From Actinomycetota bacterium (GTDB taxonomy: Bacteria > Actinomycetota > Humimicrobiia > Humimicrobiales > Humimicrobiaceae), in assembly GCA_013202875.1 (NCBI GenBank), contig JABMRD010000099.1:1-46088 (forward strand): 46,088 bases of DNA. Direction: 5' to 3'. Shown here in pieces: positions 19,018 through 27,572 of this stretch. How positions within the stretch are numbered: the first letter of the stretch is position 1; each line of letters starts with the position of its first letter. Made by a program: the position numbers and the translations under genes. Below the pieces are notes generated by a model. It did not search any database. It was not told where the DNA came from and worked only from the letters and a program-made list of their open reading frames with translations.

Positions 19018-20406
19018 TTAAGTCTGCCTAAATCCTCGAAAAGATATATTACGCTTGATATACAAATTATATAACTGCTCATCAATTAAAATTCTTTTTT
19101 TATCATGGTAGTTTTGTAAAAGTATTTTATTAGCTTCCATTAGCGCTTCATAAAATTCATCATCTGTCATATTAGTAAAATTTACTGATAATAAATCTGA
19201 ATTTACATGTTTGTTTTCATAAAAATCTTCAACATCTTTCAATAAACCTCTCTCTATTGCATAATAATATAGTGCTGAACCCGGGTATGGTGTTACAGGT
19301 CTTATTGTACGCATCTGAGCCGCATCATCATATTTTAGTAAAAAATCTACTCCCTTCATAAGTGTTTCCTTTGTTTCTCCAATGTTTCCAAAAATTATAT
19401 TAAATCCTGGGCTTATTTGACTAGCCAGAGTAGCTTCTATTCCTTTTTTTATCTGATCCGTTGTGAGGCATTTGTTCATTTTTTTTAAAACTCTGTCATC
19501 ATAAGCTTCAATACCATAATTTATAAAAACACATCCTGCTTTTTTCATTATTTTCAATACTTCCGGTTTAGCATAATTCAGTCTACCGCTACAATCCCAT
19601 TTGATATTTAATTTGGCTTTTATTATATCTTCACATAAACCAATAATTCTTTGTTCTGAGGACATCAATAGTTCATCTGAAAAATTAATATAAGAAATTG
19701 AATACCGATTAATTAAATATTTTATTTCTTCAATTATTGCCTCATTACTTCTTGCTCTAAATCCCTGATCCATCCTGTAGCAAAAATTACATTTAAATTT
19801 ACATCCTCGACCTGATAAAACAGGCATTACAAAATCTTTATTTGTGCTGTGAGTCCATCTTATAAGACGGTAATATTGAATTGGGAATAATTCATATGCA
19901 GGCCAAGGAATCGAATCTATATCCTTTATTAAATCTCTTCTCTCATTTATTACTACTTTATCCCCATCTTTATAAGCGATACCCTTAATAGAAGATAAAC
20001 TTTTTCTATTACCTAAAGCATTTAACAACTCTATAATTGTCTCCTCACCTTCCCCTATTACGACTACGTCTGCTTCTGTCTTATTAAGGAAATATTCAGG
20101 CTCAGGAGAAGGTCCGTGACCGCCAAGAATAAAAAATGGCCTATGCTTAGACTTATTTATCGCATCTGAAATTTTTAAAGCTTTTCTATACTGATAATAG
20201 CCTCCAATAAAACTTAACCCAACTATGTCAAAAATATTTGAATTAAGATATTGTGTCAAATGCTCATCTGGGTAATGGTTTAAATCCTGATTATATATTG
20301 TTACTTCAAAATTATTCTTTAGAAGAACAGAAGATATATATGCTAATCCCTGAGGAAATGTATGAATATAAGAATCATTATCGTATACTATTAGGAGAAT
20401 TCTCAT
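19018..20406 (-). CDS. B12-binding-domain radical SAM protein
   Basis: N-terminal B12-binding-like region (FDIVGLSFIGGYYQYRKA, FILGGHGPSPEPE); GRGCKFKCNFCYR CxxxCxxC cluster motif. Confidence 0.85.
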   Translation of the reverse strand: MRILLIVYDNDSYIHTFPQGLAYISSVLLKNNFEVTIYNQDLNHYPDEHLTQYLNSNIFDIVGLSFIGGYYQYRKALKISDAINKSKHRPFFILGGHGPSPEPEYFLNKTEADVVVIGEGEETIIELLNALGNRKSLSSIKGIAYKDGDKVVINERRDLIKDIDSIPWPAYELFPIQYYRLIRWTHSTNKDFVMPVLSGRGCKFKCNFCYRMDQGFRARSNEAIIEEIKYLINRYSISYINFSDELLMSSEQRIIGLCEDIIKAKLNIKWDCSGRLNYAKPEVLKIMKKAGCVFINYGIEAYDDRVLKKMNKCLTTDQIKKGIEATLASQISPGFNIIFGNIGETKETLMKGVDFLLKYDDAAQMRTIRPVTPYPGSALYYYAIERGLLKDVEDFYENKHVNSDLLSVNFTNMTDDEFYEALMEANKILLQNYHDKKRILIDEQLYNLYIKRNISFRGFRQT

Positions 20407-20434
20407 TTTTTAAAACTTTCTGCGTGCTTCTTAG

Positions 20435-21277
20435 TTAAATATTATTTTTGGTATCAGCCAAATCAAATCCGGTTGGTACGCCCCAATAATGACAAAAAGA
20501 ACAAAGGGGAACTTTATTTCTTTGACCTAAAATGTGATAATTTTTCCATTCCAATCTTTTTTTGTCATTCCAAATTTCTAAAAGAGCCCTGTCATTTATA
20601 TTGCCAATTACTCCTAACTTTTTAGGATCAAGTCTGACACATATTGAAACATCCCCGTTTTTATTAATTGCAAGATGATTTAAAAAATCAAGACATATAC
20701 CTATTTCCGGTATAGTAGGTTTTAATTTTTTATAATTAAAGCTGCCAAGAGGTGAATGCAGAACTCTTCTTATAATTAAAATGTTTAGTTCTTTATATTT
20801 TTTATCATCAACCTCTCCAATAAGCCTTAGAGATGTAAAAGGCTTTTTACTGCCTTTTATTTTAAGAAATTTCTCAATAATCCGATATTGTTCTTTAGAT
20901 TCCTCATCATTTTCAAATACTGAAATAGATAATGTATCTAACTTATCAATTATCTCATCAGCTTTCTGAACTAAAAGTTTACCATTAGTAACAATATTGG
21001 TTATGTTTTTTTTAAATAAATCTAAGGCTTTTCCAAAATAAGGATAAAGAAGAGGCTCACCATTATTATGAAGCTGAACTACAATACCGGGCGGAACCTG
21101 CTCAGATATTTTCTTTACTAACTCAAAATCCATATCTCCGTATTTTAATGCAAGTTCAGGATATTCTCTGTCAATTTTCCTTCTTCCGCACATCCAGCAA
21201 TTTTTATTGCACCTATTTGTTAGCTCGATGTTTATGTTAATTAAACCAAAAACGTTATTATCCATAGTTATAACCAT
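20435..21277 (-). CDS. Radical SAM protein with SPASM-type C-terminus
   Basis: NIELTNRCNKNCWMCGRRK; C-terminal Cys-rich GICLDFLNHLAINKNGDVSICVR...VPLCSFCHYWG. Confidence 0.83.
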   Translation of the reverse strand: MVITMDNNVFGLININIELTNRCNKNCWMCGRRKIDREYPELALKYGDMDFELVKKISEQVPPGIVVQLHNNGEPLLYPYFGKALDLFKKNITNIVTNGKLLVQKADEIIDKLDTLSISVFENDEESKEQYRIIEKFLKIKGSKKPFTSLRLIGEVDDKKYKELNILIIRRVLHSPLGSFNYKKLKPTIPEIGICLDFLNHLAINKNGDVSICVRLDPKKLGVIGNINDRALLEIWNDKKRLEWKNYHILGQRNKVPLCSFCHYWGVPTGFDLADTKNNI

Positions 21278-21939
21278 TATTCTTTATAGCCAACCCCAAC
21301 TATCATTAATTCTCTTGACCACCTTAAAAATTTATTTTTTGTTCTTACAGAAATAAAAGGTGAAATAAGAGAACAAAATATATTTATCCATTTATGTTTC
21401 CAAACAAAAGGAAGTTGTCTAAATTTTTCTGCGCCTACATCTTTAAATTGGTACATTTTATAAATATCTTTTAAAGCAAACACTGTAAATGGTGTTCTGT
21501 GTGTGTAATCATCAAAATAAATTTTATAATTTGCTTCCCAATCGGGAACTAGCGTAATCAATATTCCACCTTTTTTTAGGACTCTGTATGCTTCTGAAAA
21601 AAATTTTTCAGGGTGATACAAATGCTCGATAAATGATTTTGAATATATTACATCAAAATAATTATCAGAAAATGGAATTCCATCCTTTTCAATATCTGCA
21701 ATTTTTATATTACAATCTTTAATAATTATTTTTGATTCTTCAGATATGTCTATTCCAAATACTTCCAATCCAAGCTTTTTAAACTCTATTAAAAAATCTC
21801 CTCTTCCGCATCCAGGTTCAAGAAATGTCTGCCCTTTTTTTAAATGAAACCTATCAAAAAGGTATTTTACTAAATGTTGAGGATAATCAGTCTTTGGTCT
21901 TTCAGATTCGTTATATATAGTACGAATATAGTTGTTCAT
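21277..21939 (-). CDS. Class I SAM-dependent methyltransferase
   Basis: TFLEPGCGRGDFLIEF; GIDISEES; FDVIYSKSFIEHLYHPEKFFSEAYRVLKKGG. Confidence 0.86.
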   Translation of the reverse strand: MNNYIRTIYNESERPKTDYPQHLVKYLFDRFHLKKGQTFLEPGCGRGDFLIEFKKLGLEVFGIDISEESKIIIKDCNIKIADIEKDGIPFSDNYFDVIYSKSFIEHLYHPEKFFSEAYRVLKKGGILITLVPDWEANYKIYFDDYTHRTPFTVFALKDIYKMYQFKDVGAEKFRQLPFVWKHKWINIFCSLISPFISVRTKNKFLRWSRELMIVGVGYKE

Positions 21940-22058
21940 AATAATTTTTTTAATATCTTAAACCACTTTATTTTCAATAATATTCCTTACCCAAATCATT
22001 TCTTAACTTTTTAGTTAATATTTTTTTATTTTTTATTCTACAAATTTGGCAATTAATT

Positions 22059-22883
22059 TTATTTTCTTGCCAAGACGATATATTCACCTAAAACCTGTTT
22101 TTCATTATCTGACCATCTATTAAAAATATTTACATTTTTAAATTTATTTATTCTCAATAATTCCTTTATTATATTTTTGCTATAAGGTTTTAATATATTG
22201 CAAAAATATGATTTATTTTTATTCTTTCTTTCTATAAAAGTTTTTTCCCACACAATATTTTTTTGTTTATCAAGAGTAATATTATATAATCCATATTTAA
22301 AAGGGTCGCTTTTAGGAAATTGTTCCCATATTTTAAGTTCTTTATTTTCTGCTAAATTTATTAATTTAAGGATATTTATAAAATCCCATAATTCAATAAG
22401 AAAATACCCTCCTTTTTTTAACATTTTATATATTTTTTTTAGTAATAAGCTCTCAGCATTTCTTTTCAAAGGTGATATTAATTGTAATACAATATCAACA
22501 GCAATAATCAAATCTAATTCTTTGTGAACCAAATTAGAGGATAAGAAATCTTCATTATAATTAACTACTTTTTTTGAATTCACATAGTCTTTAAGCTTCT
22601 CGGCAAAATTAAACCTAGATTTACTAATTTCATAACCATATCCTCCATTAGTAATTAAATTTTCTTTTTCTAATCTATAAAGTAATTTACTATTTCCAGA
22701 CCCAATTTCTAATACTCTTCCATTCCATTGATTATTAATAATATATTTATTTATAAAATTTATGTGTTTAGTACAGCCACTAAGTTTTTTATTACAATAA
22801 TTTATAAAGCTATTTTCATTAAACCTATCTAAATTTTCTACATCGTCATAAGCTGTTAAATTAATATGCTTTATTTCAATCAT
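22059..22883 (-). CDS. SAM-dependent methyltransferase
   Basis: GRVLEIGSGNSKLLYRLE; LDLIIAVDIVLQL; LKKGGYFLIELWDF. Confidence 0.75.
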   Translation of the reverse strand: MIEIKHINLTAYDDVENLDRFNENSFINYCNKKLSGCTKHINFINKYIINNQWNGRVLEIGSGNSKLLYRLEKENLITNGGYGYEISKSRFNFAEKLKDYVNSKKVVNYNEDFLSSNLVHKELDLIIAVDIVLQLISPLKRNAESLLLKKIYKMLKKGGYFLIELWDFINILKLINLAENKELKIWEQFPKSDPFKYGLYNITLDKQKNIVWEKTFIERKNKNKSYFCNILKPYSKNIIKELLRINKFKNVNIFNRWSDNEKQVLGEYIVLARK

Positions 22884-23320
22884 TTTATTATTTCTTCAAC
22901 AATTTCAATTAATATACCGTCTGGATCATGAGCATATAATACTTTTACTTTTCCATCTGATGAAATTAATGGTTCACTGTTACAGAAAAGATTTCTTTTT
23001 AATAATTCTTCGTATACTTCATTAATATCCTTTACTTTAAAAGCAATATGTAAGCTGCTAAGTATATTTGGCTTTGATATAACATGAGAACTTAAGTCAC
23101 TCTGAACAATATATTCAATTAATTCCAGTATGTTGCTATTATTATCTGTTAATTTAGCCCACTCAACCTCTGCTCCATCTATTCCGGTAAGTTTTTCGAT
23201 ATATTTTCCTTTTTCAATCCTTCTGTTAACCAATTGAAAATTAAAAACTTGTTCATAAAATTTAATAGATTGTTCAAGATTTTTTACTACTAATCCAATA
23301 TGTCTAATTATGCCCTCCAT
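22880..23320 (-). CDS. VOC/glyoxalase-superfamily protein
   Basis: IRHIGLVVKNLEQSIKFYEQVFNFQ; SSLHIAFKVKDINEVYEEL; YAHDPDGILIEIVE. Confidence 0.85.
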   Translation of the reverse strand: MEGIIRHIGLVVKNLEQSIKFYEQVFNFQLVNRRIEKGKYIEKLTGIDGAEVEWAKLTDNNSNILELIEYIVQSDLSSHVISKPNILSSLHIAFKVKDINEVYEELLKRNLFCNSEPLISSDGKVKVLYAHDPDGILIEIVEEIIK

Positions 23321-23323
23321 TTA

Positions 23324-24709
23324 TTAATTACAACCTTCTATTGCTTCATATATTGACGATTCTAGTACCTCAAGTCCTTCAAGCATTGCTTCTTTATTAA
23401 TTACTAAGGGCGGTGCTAGTTTAATAGACTCTCTACCTGTATGTACTACGAGAAGCCCTTTTTGCATTGCATTTTCACAAATTCTATTGCATAAGCTGCT
23501 CAGCGGATTACCAAATTTGTCCATAAATATTAATGCTGCTACTAGACCTCTACCGGTTTCATATGCAATATAATCAGAGTATTTATTTTTTATTCTTTTT
23601 AATTCTTTATGGAAAATAACTCCCAATTCTTTCGAATTCTTAATTAAACCGTCATTTAATAATACCTCTAAATTTGCTTTACCTGCTGCGCAGACTAATG
23701 GGTTTGCAGAATGAGTAGAGCTCATTGAACCAATTTCAGGCAAATCCATTAACTCACTTCTTCCCAATACAATTGCTAAAGGAAAACCTGAACTTGCACC
23801 TTTTCCCAGTGCAAGCATATCAGGTTCAACATCATAATGCATATAGCCAAAAAGCTTTCCTGTTCTTCCAAAGCCAGCTTGCATTTCATCAAAAGTAACT
23901 AAAATATCAAATCTTTTAGCAAATTCAACAATTGACTTTACAAATTGTTCAGGATAAAAAATAGCACCCCACCCTTGAAATGTTTCTAAAATAAAACCGC
24001 AAATATCAGTTTCAGGATTTATCTTCTTCTCCAGTAAGAGTTTTTCCATATTTAAGTTGAAGTAATATGAAGGATTTTCAATAGCTTCTTTTCTCCACGG
24101 ATATGGAAAAGGTAAATGATAAATATTTGGGTCAAGATATCCTATCCATTCTTTTTGAACAGGATTATAACTCATCATCTGTGCTCCAAGAGTTCTTCCG
24201 TGCCAATTTCCTTCAAAAGCAATAATCCCGGGTTTCTTCTTACCCTTTTTATTTCCATACATTCTAATTAATTTTAAACAAGCTTCTATTGCTTCAGTCC
24301 CCGCTGATACTAAATAAGCTTTTTCAAATTGCTTAGGGGTATTTTCTATTAAATACATAAGATATTCTGCTCGTTCCTCTGATGCATAAGTGTATGTATT
24401 TAGAAGTGGCTTATTTATAAGATTTCTGATTGAATCAATAATCTTTTTATTTGAATGACCTGCATTTGCAACAAATATTGTGCTCGTAAAATCAATCCAA
24501 ACATTACCCCATTTATCGTAAACTTGAAATCCTACAGCTTTATCCCATACAACAGGCAATTGACCATGCATTGATACAGACTCATACTTATCAAGTTTTT
24601 GAAATATTTCAATACTTTTAGGAACAGGCAACTTTGTAACAATTTTTCTATATTTAGTATCAATTTTCGGAACATCTTTAGGCTCCATATTAAATTTAAA
24701 CCCGGACAT
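23324..24709 (-). CDS. Class-III PLP-dependent aminotransferase
   Basis: SAGTEAIEACLKLIR; TFDEMQAGFGRTGKLFGY; LALGKGASSGFPLAIVLG (PLP lysine). Confidence 0.9.
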   Translation of the reverse strand: MSGFKFNMEPKDVPKIDTKYRKIVTKLPVPKSIEIFQKLDKYESVSMHGQLPVVWDKAVGFQVYDKWGNVWIDFTSTIFVANAGHSNKKIIDSIRNLINKPLLNTYTYASEERAEYLMYLIENTPKQFEKAYLVSAGTEAIEACLKLIRMYGNKKGKKKPGIIAFEGNWHGRTLGAQMMSYNPVQKEWIGYLDPNIYHLPFPYPWRKEAIENPSYYFNLNMEKLLLEKKINPETDICGFILETFQGWGAIFYPEQFVKSIVEFAKRFDILVTFDEMQAGFGRTGKLFGYMHYDVEPDMLALGKGASSGFPLAIVLGRSELMDLPEIGSMSSTHSANPLVCAAGKANLEVLLNDGLIKNSKELGVIFHKELKRIKNKYSDYIAYETGRGLVAALIFMDKFGNPLSSLCNRICENAMQKGLLVVHTGRESIKLAPPLVINKEAMLEGLEVLESSIYEAIEGCN

Positions 24710-24714
24710 ATAGT

Positions 24715-25455
24715 TTAATCCTTAAAATTCTGTTTTAAATATTCTAATATCCTATAATTCTTTTTTTTTAGTTCATATTCTAAAATCTCAAACTCTTCAA
24801 ATGTATCAACTTCAATGCAAAAAGGAGAGATGTAACCTATCATTTTTTCGCCATGAATTAAACCTGTTTGCTGAATAAACGAAGTTTTAAGAACATCAAC
24901 ATATCCATCTGGAATATAAACATCAGGAAATTCCTGCCTTGGTGCATTTAGCTGCTCATTAGATAAATTACTCACCATGCCTTTAAAGTAACCATTAATA
25001 TCCAGTATGAACCATTTAAATGGAGATTCAGATACCTTATGTGCAGACCTTAAACAATCAGCAGTATTATTTATTAGAATCCTTTTTATTGCATCATCTA
25101 TAACATCTGCATCTCTTAATGGCGTAGTCGGTCTTAAATGAACCCAATATTCAGGCGAAATACCTTCATTTTTTATAAACCAATCAATAGCATGAATCAT
25201 AAAATCACTATCTTTTGAATTATCTTTAGCTATCGATGAAGGCCTTAAAAAAGGCACTTCTGCTCCATATTTTAAAGCTATTTCTGCAATTTCTTCTGAA
25301 TCAGTAGAAACTATAATTCTTTCAATTAAACTAGAGAGCTTAGCAGCAATAATAGAATATGCTATTAAAGGATAACCGCCTAAATATTTTATATTTTTTT
25401 TGGGGATTCCTTTTGATCCTCCTCTGGCAGGAATAATTGCATAAATACTTTTCAT
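24715..25455 (-). CDS. neuA: CMP-sialate-synthase-like cytidylyltransferase
   Basis: IIPARGGSKGIPKKNIKYLGGYPLIAYSI; VSTDSEEIAEIA; LRPTTPLRD. Confidence 0.88.
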   Translation of the reverse strand: MKSIYAIIPARGGSKGIPKKNIKYLGGYPLIAYSIIAAKLSSLIERIIVSTDSEEIAEIALKYGAEVPFLRPSSIAKDNSKDSDFMIHAIDWFIKNEGISPEYWVHLRPTTPLRDADVIDDAIKRILINNTADCLRSAHKVSESPFKWFILDINGYFKGMVSNLSNEQLNAPRQEFPDVYIPDGYVDVLKTSFIQQTGLIHGEKMIGYISPFCIEVDTFEEFEILEYELKKKNYRILEYLKQNFKD

Positions 25456-25492
25456 ATATTTTAAAAATTATTAATTTTCTTAAATTACAATA

Positions 25493-26341
25493 TCATTCAT
25501 TTGCTTCTATTTTTATATGTGCCCGCAATTTTTTTGCAATAGGAATTTCCTTTTCAATTATGCCTATTTTACCATCACCCATTGCTTTCTCAATTTTTCT
25601 AATAGCTCCTACAAGCTGTCTCAGCCCCATAGGCTCTACTGATGCAGGTTGGTCTGATCCATACATGGATCTATCTAAAGTGATATGTCTTTCCAAAGAT
25701 GTTATACCTAAAGCTGCAGCAGCATAAGATACAGCAAGACCTGTTTCATGGCCACTGTAACCTATATTACATTTATATCTATCTCTTAAGGTTATAATGC
25801 AATTTAAGTTTGCATCTTCATCTTCCATCGGATAAGTTGATACACAATGCATGAGTTCAAAAGGACAATTAGCTTTTTTAAAGATATCAACTGCTATATC
25901 AATATCTACTATATTAGACATACCGGTTGAAATAAATGTATGCTTGCCCTCTGAAGCTACCTCTTTCAAAAACGCAATATCTACAATCATAGCTGAAGCA
26001 ATTTTATTGTATTTTAAATTAAATTGTCTTAGAAATCTTTTACTTTCAATATCCCATGCTGATGCAAACCATTCTATGCCGATTTCTTTACAGTATCTAT
26101 CAATTTCTTTATATTGGTCTATATTGAATTCTAATCCTAGCTTTTGTTGGCGCTGCGTTGTTCCCCAGGGACTCTCACGAGGGGAGTCAAGGAGTTCTTT
26201 TGAATAAATAAGTTCAACTGTTCTTTTTTGAAATTTTACTGCGTCACATCCTGCGTCTTTTGCAACATTAATTAGGTTCTTTGCTATATCTATATCTCCA
26301 TTATGATTAATTCCAATTTCCGTTATGATATAAATTTTCAT
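25493..26341 (-). CDS. NeuB-family PEP-condensing synthase, short form without SAF domain
   Basis: ITEIGINHNGDIDIAKNLINVAKDAGCDAVKFQKR; IGYSGHETGLAVSYAAAALGITSLERHITLDR; ends at 282 aa. Confidence 0.88.
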   Translation of the reverse strand: MKIYIITEIGINHNGDIDIAKNLINVAKDAGCDAVKFQKRTVELIYSKELLDSPRESPWGTTQRQQKLGLEFNIDQYKEIDRYCKEIGIEWFASAWDIESKRFLRQFNLKYNKIASAMIVDIAFLKEVASEGKHTFISTGMSNIVDIDIAVDIFKKANCPFELMHCVSTYPMEDEDANLNCIITLRDRYKCNIGYSGHETGLAVSYAAAALGITSLERHITLDRSMYGSDQPASVEPMGLRQLVGAIRKIEKAMGDGKIGIIEKEIPIAKKLRAHIKIEANE

Positions 26342-26342
26342 T

Positions 26343-26933
26343 TTAATTTACCTCCTTGGCAAATAGTCTTTTTTCAACAAATTCACAAATAATATGAAAT
26401 ATTAAAATATGCATTTCCTGTATTCGAGGTGTAAGTTTTGAGGGGACACATAAACAATAATCTGAAATATCCTTTAATTTATTTATTTCATTATTACCGG
26501 TAAAACCTATAGTTATCATTTTTAATTCTTTAGCAGTTTCAATAGCTCTTATGATATTTTTCGAATTTCCGGTAGTTGAAATTGCAATTAATATGTCATC
26601 TTTCTTACCTTTTGCCTCGATTTGCCTGGAAAAAACTTTGTCAAAATCGTAATCATTAGAAATAGCTGTCAAACTGGATGTATTTACAGTCAGTGCTTCT
26701 GCATTTAAAGCTTTTCTTTCAATTAAAAATCTATTTACAAACTCGGCAGCTATATGTTGAGCATCGGCTGCACTACCTCCATTTCCGCATATAAGAACTT
26801 TTTTATCTTGTTTAAAACAATCATGAATTAAATTAATAACTTCTATAATTTGATCAATTAGGAAGCTATTATTTAAAATAACATCAATTAAATTCTTATG
26901 TTCAACTAATAATTTTTTTGTATCATTTTTCAT
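26343..26933 (-). CDS. gmhA: Sedoheptulose-7-phosphate isomerase-like SIS protein
   Basis: VLICGNGGSAADAQHIAAEFVNRF; DILIAISTTGNSKNII; VPSKLTPRIQEMHI. Confidence 0.88.
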   Translation of the reverse strand: MKNDTKKLLVEHKNLIDVILNNSFLIDQIIEVINLIHDCFKQDKKVLICGNGGSAADAQHIAAEFVNRFLIERKALNAEALTVNTSSLTAISNDYDFDKVFSRQIEAKGKKDDILIAISTTGNSKNIIRAIETAKELKMITIGFTGNNEINKLKDISDYCLCVPSKLTPRIQEMHILIFHIICEFVEKRLFAKEVN

Positions 26934-27572
26934 CTTATATTTTATTATTCTAATTTATTTCAGAGATAATTAACACCACACTTGATTTTGTTTAGGTTTT
27001 ACAGATTAGAGCCTCATTTTTCAATAACAGAATTATAACAAGATTCAATAAACCCGGATATCCAACTTGGTTATATTTTACTATTTTCCAATTGTTGTAA
27101 AAAGCTAATATTATACATTTCTTCAATTAATAATATATCTGATAATTTAATTCTTGCATTATATTTTCCCTTTTTTTAAAAATTAAATTTTCAAAATTTA
27201 TTTTTATTGGTATTATACTATTATTTAAAAATATTTGTATTGTATTAAATGATTTTTTTATGGGATAAATAATGCAGCATTAAAAAAACTTTTTATATCT
27301 TCTTATTGGAAGTAAAAGAAAAAATATTATAATAATTACATTTTTATAAATCATTATTAAAAATTATTAGATACTGCTGAATTTAAATATATTAAAAGAG
27401 TTTCTATGGGGTGTGCTTGTGGGTCTATAGTCACGATATTAATAAAGCAAAACAATATGAAAATATACTATAAATGATGCTAGTTTTTAAAACTTGAAGG
27501 TAAAATGAGGGAGCTTAACGGTCATTAAGGTCCTAGTATGTTCTCTAGGATATAATGTAACAATGAAAAGAA

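Noticed and set aside
22198-22527. 109-aa + strand ORF opposite a methyltransferase
   Set aside because: Antisense shadow ORF of AT-rich sequence with no functional motif.
26950-27170. Possible decayed - strand coding segment reading YNARIKLSDILLIEEMYNISFLQQLENSKI*
   Set aside because: Short, followed by stops and frame changes, in AT-rich sequence; no family recognisable, so not called.
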